The notes below the pieces were generated by a model that was not told the origin of the DNA, ran no database searches, and saw only the letters and a list, made by a program, of their open reading frames with translations. This document shows positions 37,101 through 48,619 of a stretch of DNA of 64,000 bases, piece by piece. The number at the start of each line of letters is the position of its first letter. Positions within the stretch are counted from its first letter, which is position 1. The translations under genes were made by a program, and so were the position numbers. The DNA lies in assembly GCA_020746835.1 (NCBI GenBank), contig JAGPNK010000001.1, forward strand, positions 248,001 to 312,000, written 5' to 3'. This DNA is from Stachybotrys elegans (taxonomy: Eukaryota > Ascomycota > Sordariomycetes > Hypocreales > Stachybotryaceae).

Positions 37101-39374
37101 TCAGTGATCATCGGCGAGTCGTGTGGCTCATGCCCAATTAGTTGCCCGCCGTCCCGAGCCTGGGCAAACCCCACTAACCGTACTCTGGACAGTACGGTTG
37201 GGCTGCTGCTGGCATGCTCTCCTCTCCGTCCTGCACCGATGGCACATACAAGACCCTGATCGCACTGCGGCATCCACATTGTTCACCATCGCAAACCCCT
37301 CTCATAGGGGATTATTTTGGCCATCTCATGGTCCCCCCTTCCTTTGCCCTTCTGCATTATGCATTCCCCCATCTCTTCACTGTCCTTCCTGCTTCCCCAT
37401 CCGTTCTCCCTCCGTATCTTACCGTCCCGTCCCTCTCCATCACAGTCAGGGACAGGAGACTCCGTCCTTCCCTTTAAACCCCCAGTTAGTGCTGCTGCAT
37501 CAACTGCCTTGCCCCAAACTAGCAGCCCCGCCAGAATTACCCTCCCCCGGACCTTCTGCTCCTGCCTGGTAATCTCCTCTGTGCGGATGTCGCATTGCAC
37601 AATGACGTCGTTTTCAACCAACGACCAACGCCGGATGACAGACTCTCATGTTGCCATTCGATTCAATTCAATTCGTGCAGACGGATATTCCCCATAAATC
37701 CGGCACGTTCTACGTCATTAATCATTGCTTTTACGTACTGGGCCTGCTCCAGCCGCCGACTAGATACCATGGGTTTCTCAAAACTGCATATCCCGCACCA
37801 CATACAAACGGCAGATGCCGAATGGCAATTCTCGGCAACAAACGAAAACCCTTCCTGCATGAAACTATGGGATCGCATCCTCTTGTTGACGTAAAACCGC
37901 ATCACCTCCCAGAATCCTATCCACAACGCATGGGTATACCAGATGCCGCATGAACCCCCTCGCCACCCCGAGGAGATGGCTTGTCCGTCGTAGCATCACC
38001 ATGATGGATGGATAAACGTAGTTTAACTCTGTTTACCGTATTATCCTATCATGGGTTTCGAGTCCGGCATGCGAAACCCCATCTTCCTCCCTGCCTCTCC
38101 AATCGGCATGTGCCCTGTCCATTCCTGCCCACTCCCTCAAAATTTGACAGAGTGTCCTTCGAAACCTTGCGTTGCTTCTCTCTATTCAGCCCATCCACTG
38201 TATGCCTGCTTCTTGTCTTACTTGCAACGCCACACAAGCCCGGCGCACGCGTCAAAGCGCACCCCCTTCTTCTCCCTCTGGAATCCAATTCTCAGCCTAA
38301 TGGTCACTCCATGCTGCCTCCCCTTTGCTTTCCCTGTCTGCGCATGGGAATGTAAAATACCCATTTTGCCGCCCGCAGCCACCCCCATCCGTCCTGAATC
38401 AGCCACGCTTCCTCATCTCTCACTGCCTTCTCCCACAGCCAATTATTGCTCGTCTGCTTTATGATCAGCAGATCAGTGCATATGTATCGAGTACATCGAG
38501 GTACCCGGCGCCCAACTTGTCGAGCGACTGCTCTCTCCTTTTCGTAACCCTGCCGCCCAATCTGAAAGCAGAGACTCTCGGCTGAAATGCACTGTATCCT
38601 TGGCTGTCCACAGCGTTGACGTCATCTCCAAGACATTCTGAACCTCAAATGTCTTTCCCGTTTGTTGTGAGGATGCCATCGTCATCAGCTGCCCCTGTCT
38701 TGCATCCAACAGATTCCCGTACATGTGCCTTGATACGGTAGCTCTGAGAGTCATGAACCATGCCACGTTGCCGTAGCCTCGCATTCCTACACTGAAAAAC
38801 ACTCCCCGTGCTTAACATGTCTGTTGTCGTAAGCAAATGCCCAGTGCCGTGGTGTTGGATCTTAAAGAGTCAGGATGAGTAATATCCAGCAGAGCAAGTC
38901 AGTAAAGGTAAATATCACAGCCTCTCCGACGTAGAGATAGGCACACAGATACATAAACACCGTTCTACACACCGGCTAGGCCATTCTCTGGATTCAAGAC
39001 GCAGAAGGGGCAAGAATGTGACCAAAAAAATATAACTAAAGGGACAAGAAATAAGAAGAAAAGGGGAAAGATGGTATATACGCCGTGGATCAAGGCCTTG
39101 GACTTCCTCCGTCTGCAACAATGCCACGGCCCGCCTCGTCATGTCCATGCTCTCCCTCTCTCTGTCAGCGATGCCGCATGCAATACAAAGTCATAATCCT
39201 GGTGTGCAATTCTTTGAAAGGCTCCGCCCGAAACTCCTCTGGTCATCCACTTCTCGTCCAGACTTTTGCACTTCCTCATGTCCCAGCAGCTACTCGTGGC
39301 TTTTCGAGAGCCATGCCCGTTGCTGCAAGTCTATGTCGGGACACCGTGAGGTCGTCCTTCGTATGTATTCTCCC
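34138..39374. other. Very long non-coding region upstream of white collar-1
   Basis: In 5.2 kb I find no gene. Open frames on both strands are short, low-complexity and lack domains. The part nearest wc-1 (34138 to about 34850) is very likely leader sequence, with several short upstream frames on the minus strand. Purine-rich tracts occur near 35400-35480 and 36505-36545, and a CA-type simple repeat near 36380-36405. The far end holds the 3' flank of the Kap121 gene. Neurospora wc-1 is known to use several promoters and a long leader, which may explain the space. Confidence 0.5.
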
Positions 39375-42300
39375 CTATGAAAAGTAGCCCATGATGGTTC
39401 GCTGAGCCTCGGGGCTGAATTGCTGCAGCAGCGGCGTCGGGTCGACATTGGCCGCCGCCAGCATCGACTTGGTCGATGCGGCCACGCGGCTAGCCGTCTG
39501 GCCCTGGAGAGTCTCTGCCTCCAATGCCTGTGCGATGTGCACAAAGAGCTGGGACGCCTGGTTCATGACCGCGGGGTGTTGCCTACAAGCGGTTGGTTAG
39601 CCATTTTCCTTGCCGCCATCTTGTCAGCTCGCGCCGCCATCCACTTACTGGTCGATCAGCTCAGATAGATACGCGTAAGCATAAGGAGCAGCTTCCTCGT
39701 CGTTCGTGACTGGCAGGGTGTTGAGCCACTGCACAATAACGGGCTGCACGTCTCCAACACTGCCCGCGTTGAAATGGAGGATCTTTGCAATGGCAGCACA
39801 AGCATTCTCAGTAGCATATACATTGTCCTCATTTCGGGCATCGGGCACCTCCGTCACCTGGAAGAGGTAAGGAATAGACCCGCCTAGGAATTGCGACCAA
39901 GCATTGCCGCCACGGTGGGCAGCAACGCCAATTCCATATGCCGCTGCCTGGCGGATTGCTGGGGAAGCATCCCGGCACCCATCAATCAACGGCTGTGTAA
40001 TGTAGTTAGCATACCGGATGCTCTCGGGTCCGCAGTACTCGAGCACGTCGTCCATGATGCAGAGACCCCACTGGCGCTGGGTTGGGTCGTTGGAGGCCAA
40101 GAAGCCCTCATACGTCTTCATGAGACGCTCCCAATGGGGCAGGAAGGCAGAGCCGTGGTTCTTGAAGATGGCATGGAACGCCTTGTTCATGTCAGACAAC
40201 AGGGTCTGGTCATCTTCGATGGCCATCAGCGTCTCCTCGGCCTCGTCCTCCACATCCTCAGCCGTGGCGCCCTCCCTCTCCTCTGCTCGGCGGGCAACTC
40301 GGTCACGGTAGTCTTCAATGGCGGAGTGAACCGCATCAATGAAGCGCTTCATGTGGTCCGCCGTGAGGCAGTCCTTTCCAATCACCTCGATCGACTCGTA
40401 GAAGCACTGGTACATCTCGGCCAGAGTGTCGATAGCAGGCTCGGCCGTCAGAACCTCGAGCAGCTTGTCAACCGTGGCGTTCCACAGGCCGGCGAGCTCG
40501 TTCGACGGGCTTCCGTAGGCCTTCTTGTAAGAGCTCAGAAGCTGGGGGACGAGCTTGGCAGATATGTATCGGACTGGGTCGTGGAAGAAGAAGGCGAGAC
40601 CGGGCAGAGCAATCTTCTCCATGATATTGGCCACGTAGGGCGCAAACGCACCCTCGAGAACCTGTGCGTAGACGACGAGAAGCTCGATGGCCATGTGCTT
40701 GTCATCCATGGTACTAGTTCGAATGCCAATCATCTTGCCTCGGAGAGGCACAAGCTCCCAGCCCTCCTCGCTTTGGATCTGCTCAACCTGATCCTCGTCC
40801 TCGAGAAGCTGAATGTCAGCCTTGGCAGATCCCAGCTCAAGGAGGGGCGGCATGACATTGTTGAGGAATGGGAGGAAGTCGGCGCCCAGGACACGGCACA
40901 TGCGGCCCCAGCAGTGCATGAGGTACTGGGCCTGAGGGTCGTCGGAATCGGTAATGTTGGCCTGGATGTTGGCGAGGAGGTTGACCAGAGTCATGGCATC
41001 CTGGCCCAGACGCTCCTTGCCAACAGCGAGCGCGATCAGAGTGGCGCACTCCATAGCCTTGGCTCGTAGCAGACGGTACTCCTTCTCGCTCTGGGTCTGA
41101 AGGACGTTGACAAGGAGGGGCATGAGGGTATCGTAGTACTTGGCAAAGGCTGCCTCGGCGGCATCGGCAATCGTAGCAATCGTAGAAAGTGCCTGCTCCT
41201 GAACGTAGCGCTTGTCGCTCTGCAGCAGCTGGAAGAGATGAGACAGGAGCTCATCGAGGTAAGGCTCCAGGATAGACTTCTCGGCCTCCTCGCAGAAGTT
41301 GACCAGGGCCGCGGCTGCATGTGACTTGACACGCCCCTCGGGGGAGTCGAGAACAGGGATTATGGCCTTGAGAACACGGTCGTAATAGTCGGTCTGCATC
41401 TTGGGAGCAAAATCGGTGCTCATCTGTCCCAGGGCGTTGCAGCCAGCCCAGCGGACACGAGGGTGAGGGTCGCGGAGGGCGGGGACAACCAGGTCGAGGA
41501 CCTGGCTCAGTTCGCCAATCATCAGATCGCGGCAGCCTTCAGAGATGGCAGAGATGGCCATGAGTGCGGCGTGTCTATCCCTCCAGGCCATCGAGGTCAT
41601 CATACGGGGGAGCCAGTTGAATGTGGGAGCCAGAATAGTCTGGCCGCCGAGCTTGTTGGCCAGACGGTCCATGGTTTGCTCGCCAGCAACGTGGTTCTGG
41701 TCGCTCTCGTCCTGTTCAAGCTATTGAATGTTAGCTAATCGCCAAGGAAACCGAAATCGGTACTCACATCTTCGGATGACAGCCACTCGGCGGCATCGTC
41801 GTCGTCCTCGCCCAGGTCGGTCATGAGGCTCAGACACTGCGTGATCATATCATTGGTGTAGGAAGCATCCTTGCGACACATGGAAGGTGCATAATCAGCA
41901 AAGGTGGCCATCAGCTCAAGGGCATTCTGGCGGCAGATGTTGTCGAGCTCCTTGTCCTGGATAACAGAGACGCTAAATTGGACGAGATTCTGGAAAAGCT
42001 GCTTGAACATCTTGGGGGCGGATTCGGCCAGATCAATCAGGGCAATCAGGGCCTTGCTGAGTTCGTCGGAATCGTGGGTGTCCTTGATGGGAGGCAGGAT
42101 GTTGAGGACGTCTGGGATCAGAGCGTAGTACTTGAGCTGGCCCTTCTTGCTGATGGTCCTGAAGAAGGACGCAAACGCCTCCATGGCAGCCAAGCGGACC
42201 TGTGAGGGTGGTGAGCAAGGTAACCCGAATCAAGGAATCGGTATGGAGGGGTCGGACCTGGACTGCATCATCCTTGAAGCCCTTCTGGAAGGCCTGGAGA

Positions 42301-42965
42301 ACAGCCTCCTCGTGCTGCTTCTCGATAATTCCAGGGGTCGTTGCAAAGACGCGGAAAGCGTTCTCGCGCTTCTCGGCCTCGGGGGCCTGGCTCAACTGGA
42401 AGAGGGCGCCCAGCAGCTCGGGCCAGGAATCACCTGGAGGACGATGTCAGCATGGATAAGATATCGGGCTATGGCAGGCGGGTGTTCTGACTGTTTTCGG
42501 TGTACTGGCGGGCTACCTCAGCAACAGCATCACTGATTTTGTTTCGCACAGCTCGATCGGTCTCGGCTCCGAGCGTCTCGAGGAGCTTCAGTCGAATGAC
42601 GGCGGCCTGGTCCTTGGCGATGGAGAGGAACATGTCGACACTCTCGCCGGAGTCGGCCTTTCTGGTCTTGGAGGCAATGCGGCGGAAGATGACGGCCGCA
42701 AAGGAGCGAGTCTGTTTGGTTTCGAGGCGGGGTCAGCGTGGTGCAAAACGACAGGTTCGGAGGGCCGAGTCGGAGAGCTCACAGCATTATCACCGGCACC
42801 CTGGATCTGCTCGGCCAGGCCCATGAGAAGCACCTCGGGACGGGTAGTGGTCCAGTTGTTCTGCAGGTGCTCCTCGGCCTGGGAGCGGATGGTGTTGTCG
42901 GCCGACTGCAGGGCTTGCAGGAGCTGGGTCAGCTCTGCGTGGACGTCGTCGGGGAGGACAGACAT
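39375..42965 (-). CDS. Karyopherin/importin beta Kap121 (Pse1, importin-5 type)
   Basis: This nuclear import receptor binds RanGTP and carries ribosomal proteins, histones and transcription factors through nuclear pores. The start is MSVLPDDVHAELTQLLQ (ATG 42963-42965), and the protein is about 1,100 residues, typical for the group. HEAT repeats run throughout: the N-terminal importin region (QAEEHLQNNW, SFAAVIFRRIASK) and central repeats (HPRVRWAGCNALGQMSTDFAPK, SHAAAALVNFCEEAEKSI). Next come an acidic loop (EDEDQVEQIQSEEGWELVPLRG) typical of Kap121/IPO5 and the C-terminal repeats ending QFSPEAQRTIMGYFS. Introns lie near 42714-42781, 42435-42490, 42199-42256, 41722-41767 and 39583-39648. Orthology is strong because both the acidic loop and the C-terminus match. 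Confidence 0.95.
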
Positions 42966-45697
42966 GATTGCGGCGACCGAGTGGCGAGCAGTAGAGCAGG
43001 CCGTGCAATCAATGTCGAGGTCGAGGCGCGTTGTTATAGGCGGGGGTTGAGGGCTCGCGCGCAGGATCGGTGGGAGAGAGCAAGATATTGGTCTGGAGGG
43101 GGAGGGGAAACACAAAGAAAAATGAAGGGGTTCTCCGGTCAAAGAATAAGGCCAGGGAGATTTTTGGTGGGCGGGCGGGCAAACAAACGTGAAAAGTACA
43201 AGTGGGGGGAGGGGAACCTGGAAGCAACCCGGGAAACGGGAGATGCCCAATGGCAGGCAGCAAAAACAAAAAACAAAAAAAAAGTCGGGATGCGCCGCTG
43301 CAGAAAACAAACCAATACGGCGCGGGTTAGTAGGTATTTGGGTAGATGGAATCCGGGTCTTTGGCAAGCCGTAGGCAGACAAGTCACAGCAGCCTGGCTG
43401 GAAAACAGACGAGGCCTAAAGGTACCTCCCAGGTATCAAGTCAAGAGGGAGCTAACAAAAGTGATGTCGAGGACGAAGAGATAGCGATAAGAGAATTTGA
43501 AGATTAGCGCCAAGTGGAACGGAATGTCGTTTCTCAACTGCCGGTCCCCTTTGTCTAAACCGCACAGCTGCTCGTTTGTCTGCGTATCATCTGATGTGCC
43601 TTGGATGCTTTCTACGTTTCTACCAAACATGAATGCTGCTGCTCTGGTCCTGGGAATATGTGTTCCAGATTACACACCAGTTCAGCATCAACCTGCGCCG
43701 CCATGCGTATTACACCATAATTTATGAAAAAGTGTCAAGTTTGTATTACTGTCATTTTGAAGATGATTTAAAATGAGCTAGTACATAATAGCAAGAATGA
43801 ACGAGAAAGAGCAAGGCAAAGATGGTATAATATGGAAGAGAGTAGAACTCAAGAATGACGTTTTCTGGCACGACAATTACAAGCACATGCAAAGCCACTT
43901 CTCACCTACCCTGGACCTGCCAAACCCATCACGGGATAGGTCGCAGGGATCAAATACGCCTCAGTTAATAATACTGACGTAGGGTACGCTCTTACGGCTC
44001 TGGCGGTTCTGTGGCTATGGCTATCGTCAGATCGTGGCGGAAATAGGCTGAGTTCATTCCGTAGCATGACTGTTGGGTGTCTTGGATGGGACCCTGATAT
44101 CCCAGCACTCCGGTTGGGGTTCTTATCTACAACAAGTCGCCGACAATCAAACAATCGACCAGGCAAAGGCGAAGGGTCGTACGGCGGTGACCAGACACGT
44201 AACTCTACGTGGGCTGCTGCGGACCGGGGCCGATCATTATCATCAAGGTATCATTATTCCCCTCGCGTCTATGGCAAACCGCGAGCCGACCAGAGGGAGC
44301 CTCGGCGATGACGAGGGCTCCGGATTGCACCACATTGCAACACCCCTGCGCTAGGTGCTTTCCGGTAGGGCTGGCGATTCCCTTCCACGGTGCATGTGGT
44401 TTGTGTTTGTTAGAGGGCTGGTGACGTCGTGGTAATCGTGAGAAACAGCCAGCAATTGGTAAGCCAGCGGCCAAGACGACCGAGAGAAGTAACCAGCCGT
44501 GTCCTCTGACCTCTGACGCATCGCGGACCCCGGCAAGTGAATCGTGAACCGGATCTGAGCTGGGCTGGAGGCAAACTCAAATCACCTGACCAAACGTATT
44601 CTGTTAGTACGGAGTACCTGCTCGGAGTCGCGAGGCTGGCTTGGCGGTCTCGGTAATGGTCCAGATCACAATCCAGCATATGCGGGCCGGTCATTACTCG
44701 TTGCTTGTGTGTCCCTGTGGCTGGCGCGTGTGCTCAGCCCACGCCGGTATTTCATCGCTTGCGAGCTTATCCTCCACATCCATACTGCCGTATGGTGATG
44801 GATGCTGAGGGGATGAAGGCTAGCGGATACCTTAGTAGTAGGTAGTAGTTGGTAAGCTGTCGGCGATCAAGAAACCAAGCTGCAGCTCAGGCAGGTAGGT
44901 GCTCTGAGTCGTGCTTCCCCTCTTCTAGACACCAACAGCTGCCATCTCCCCTCATCTTCTTTCTACCTTCTTGGCCAAGCCAAACACTGCACAATAAGAA
45001 TTACAAAAACTGCCACACGTCTCGGTTCGCAATTGCGCTGCTCTCCGCCCCGCCATCTTGTGAGGGATCACGGGACATCCGGTATCTTCCAGTTTCCGGC
45101 GGTAGACTGTCTCGCTTCGCCCGCGGGCGCCGTCGCATCATTTCCGCCTGGAGCTTGGAGGCTGTGAGAGACGTGCCTGTGCCGCGTACATCGTCGAGAC
45201 ACACAATTGTGCTCTGCCTGCCTCGTCCCATCCTTGCAGCCGGGCCCCGCCCCATCGTTCCGTCGTCGCTCGTCCCACTATTCTATGTCATACGTCGTCG
45301 TCGCACGCCGCCGCCGCCGCGATCCCAGTCATCCCGTCCAGCTCGAGACAGCACCCAGCACCCGAAGCCAAGACCCCATCTAACCCCATCTTGCCCATCC
45401 TACCTACATTGTGCTATGCTCGGCTGCCGCACACCCCTCCTCCATAGCCCCCTGTCACAACCTATCAACTTGGAGCTTCGACGAGTCTTTAAAACCCTCC
45501 CATCCTCTCTGCTCTGAATATTTGGTGCTCCTCATCTCGGCTCCAACCCCGCGTCCAAAACCCCAGACAGACACAGCTTTCCTCACCGACAAGCGATACC
45601 ACACGACACGACACGACATAACACATTGACAGGCAGGTATATAATATCTGTCGGTATCCCCACGGCTGCTCCTCATCCTACTCGCTTCAACACCAAG
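42966..45697. other. Divergent promoter region between the Kap121 and Sds23 genes
   Basis: These 2.7 kb hold the leaders and promoters of two divergent genes. The Sds23 side (44850-45690) is CT-rich on the plus strand, as expected for a fungal leader. The GTATAT just after GGCAG near 45636 could be a leader intron donor. I see no additional coding gene, RNA gene or repeat element. Confidence 0.5.
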
Positions 45698-47292
45698 ATG
45701 GATGCAGCTCTAAGTCCCGGGGAGCTGAACAAGGATGCGCGTGATGTTAGCCCGATGAGCATCGCCAGCACCGTCTCTACCTCCTCGGTTCCCTCCAAGC
45801 CACTTCCTCCGCCTCTGAGGACACACTCCTCCTCCAATACCACCACCAAGTCGTCCCACCGACAAAGCTTCATCGAGGGGCTCCGCAATGTCCCCCCTTC
45901 GCCCCGCGTCCGCCATCCCTCCTTCTCCCACCCCGGCGTTCAAGACCTCCTAAATCATCCTCCCTCGGCCAACAAGCATGCCGACCCCAAGTTTGCTGGT
46001 CGCGAGTGGCGAGATATTGCCGTTGGAGAGATTGCCAACCCCGATGATGTGCGATGGATGGATCTCGACAGCACAGTGGAGGACGCCACCATGGTGAGTG
46101 ACACGGCCAATCCTGAGAAAATGAATCCATTGTTAACATGTTGCTGGCAGGCCCTCCTCAAAAGCCCTACCAACGTGATTCTGGTCCGTGAAAACAGCTC
46201 CGCCCAAACGGCTATGTCCACCTTCGATTACAGCGACCTCAACGCATACCTTCTGCTCGTTTTGGGTCTCCTTAAGCCCGAGGCGGACCAGATGGACATC
46301 TTTAACGATATCGCGCTGAGCGCCCAACAGGGCAAGCCGATCACCCTGCGAGACATTCAGCCCATCTGCCGCAAGGAAACACTGATCAATCTGACGGCCG
46401 ACGCCAACCTGTCCCAGGCCATCGAGGTGCTTGGCAGTGGCATCCACCAGCTGCTTGTGACGGATGACTCGGGCAGTGTCAGCGGCATCATCACGCAGCT
46501 CCAGGTAGTAGAGTTCTTCTGGAACGAGGCCGTCAACTTCCCAAGTATCGATCGCCTGTACGCAGTTATCCTCCGAGATCTTGGTGTCGGATCGCAGCAG
46601 ATCATCTCAGTCAAGTAAGTTGGCCTCTTTTGGTTACAAGGAAGGTGTCGCTGACAAGGAACAGCTCCGACGTGCCGCTATCGGAAGCTCTGGTTCTCAT
46701 GAACGAAGAGGGCCTGACCAGTGTTGCCGTTGTTGACAACGGACAGAACGTGGTGGGCAACATCTCCACCCGGGACGTCCGACACCTGACGAGCACCTCG
46801 AGCGCGCCCCTGATCAGCGGTTCTTGCATGCACTTCATCTCATACATTCTCAACGAGAAGGGCGTGGAGAAGGGCAGGGACGCAGTGCCTGTATTCTACG
46901 TCAACCCGTACTCGACACTGGCACACACGGTGGCCAAGCTGGTAGCAACCAAGTCTCACCGGATGTGGGTCGTGGAGTCGGCATCGCCGTCGCCCTCGGC
47001 ACCAGCAACGCCACTGCTTGGCCCCGTGAGTGCTGGACCTCCACAGGGTGCATCCCCCGCGTCTCCCAACCTATCGTCGGCGGTGCCTGCCTCTGCCATG
47101 GCTGGGGCCCGCATCTCGGGCAGGCTGAACGGTGTGGTGTCTCTGACGGACATCCTCAACCTATTTGCCAAGCTGACAGGGCTCCATCCCACGGATCCCG
47201 GCGAGCAGCGAGCCCGCAGGAGAAGAAGCTCCAGCAGCTCGGTGCGACCTAGCCTGGATTCGGTGCGCCCAAGCATCGAGAGCCGCCGTTGA
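45698..47292 (+). CDS. sds23: CBS-domain protein Sds23/Moc1
   Basis: Sds23 proteins bind and restrain PP2A-type phosphatase and are linked to glucose response, cell separation and mitotic exit in yeasts. Three exons (45698-46093, 46151-46614, 46665-47292) encode 495 residues. A Ser/Pro-rich N-terminus precedes four CBS motifs: [21 protein letters not shown], then [20 protein letters not shown], then [19 protein letters not shown], then [20 protein letters not shown] closing with [11 protein letters not shown]. The Ser/Arg-rich tail (RRRRSSSSS) looks like a phosphorylation region. The first in-frame ATG is 45698. The first intron (57 nt) has no stop and is a multiple of three. Confidence 0.93.
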
Positions 47293-47699
47293 GGTTGAGG
47301 CGGATCCCAAGGGGGTGGATAATGAAAAGGCAACGTTGAAAAAAACATGAAAACGCACGAAGAAACTACGATATGGCTGAGAAGGGAATTACGAATGGAT
47401 GAGGCTTTTGACCGGCGTTACGGAATGGCAATAACTAGACTGGGTTGATATTGGGCACCGACAGGACTTGAAGATGCAATTGTTTGGTAATCAAAGATAT
47501 AGTCGTGAGCGTTGTCTACGCATTTCACTTACCTGTTTGCACGTCCCATGCCCAGAAGCGATTGACGGCCGGTGTAGGCGGTTCTAGTTGCATGAATATA
47601 GAGCACCAGAGGCCTTTTCATGCTGCACTTAAAAGTTTGTGGGTGGTTTACGTGGAGTTGGCATGATGAATGTTTTACTTGTTTTCCTATTGTACCCAG
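47293..47699. other. Convergent 3' region of the Sds23 and Rki1 genes
   Basis: These 407 bp between two stop codons should contain both 3' untranslated regions. Nothing else is recognised. Confidence 0.6.
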
Positions 47700-48619
47700 T
47701 TATGATGCGCGTTGAACTTGAACCTCTCCGTTGGCCATGCCAAAATATGCCGCGACAGGCTTCTGGGCCTGCGCTTGCTTGCTGAAAGCCACAGCGTCGT
47801 CTCCATTGTAACCGTAAAAGAGGCCATGCTCAACGACGCCGGGGATGCGCAGCAGCTCCTCGGCCAGAGTCTTGATCTCCCATGCGCCGCCCTTGCCGGT
47901 GCCGTCGATCTCAGGGGTGAGGTCCTTGGGCAGCAGCAGAGGCGGGAAGGCGGCGTCAATGATCCACATGCCATTGTCGGTGACGCACTCCCCGGCCTTG
48001 CTGGGGAGACCTGCGCGCACAGCGGCATTGGGGGAACCCATTGCGTTGAGGCGCTTGAGGACGTCTGGTGCAGCGAGAGGGAGGACCTCGACGGGGATGG
48101 CCTTCCACACGGTGCATAGGCGTGGGGATTGCTTTCGGTAGTCTGGGATATATACGTGTAAGTAACGCAAGCTTATGTAGGAAATGGGTGAGAGAATATT
48201 GACTCACCAGCTACGGCGACGAATTTCTTGGCAGCCACAGCCACGAGCTTCTCCTGGAAGAGACAGGCACCGCCGCCCTTGATGAGATTGAGGTCGGCGT
48301 CAACCTCGTCGGCACCATCAAAGGCGACGTCGAGGGCAACAAGCTGGCCGTCAATGACGGGCCGCTCGTCAAGGTTGCAGAGGGTGAGGCCGGCGGCGCG
48401 GATGAGGCCCTTGGACTGGCTGCCGGTGGGGATAAAGGTCATGCCTTGGTAGAAGGCAGGGCCCTTGGCGGCGATGGCCTCGACGACGTAGACGACGGTG
48501 CTGCCGGAGCCGATGCCGACGAACTTGTACGAGGGGAGGAGGTGCTCGTCTACGGCCTGGAAGGCGGCGGCCTTCTTGGCAGACTCTACGAGGGCGGCAG
48601 CGCTCGTGGCGGAGGCCAT
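47700..48619 (-). CDS. rki1: Ribose-5-phosphate isomerase A
   Basis: This enzyme interconverts ribose 5-phosphate and ribulose 5-phosphate in the non-oxidative pentose phosphate pathway. Two exons (48208-48619, 47700-48142) give 284 residues, a normal size for RpiA. The substrate-binding motifs are present: [32 protein letters not shown] and [16 protein letters not shown] with the join [12 protein letters not shown]. The usual start is taken at [10 protein letters not shown] (48617-48619). An in-frame ATG at 48815-48817 would add 66 residues with no acidic residue, a possible mitochondrial presequence (see findings). The neighbours Sds23 (convergent) and the NYN protein (divergent) are unrelated. 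Confidence 0.94.

Noticed and set aside
37123..37572. Plus-strand 149-codon open frame upstream of wc-1
   Set aside because: Composition (Pro/Ser/Leu/His-rich) is what CT-rich non-coding DNA gives, and there is no domain and no good start context.
39891..41069. A 392-codon plus-strand open frame antisense to the Kap121 gene
   Set aside because: It is a shadow of the conserved minus-strand HEAT-repeat coding sequence; codon bias removes stops on the opposite strand.
45626..45697. In-frame upstream extension of the Sds23 gene
   Set aside because: It has no ATG (only TTG), so the ATG at 45698 is the first usable start.
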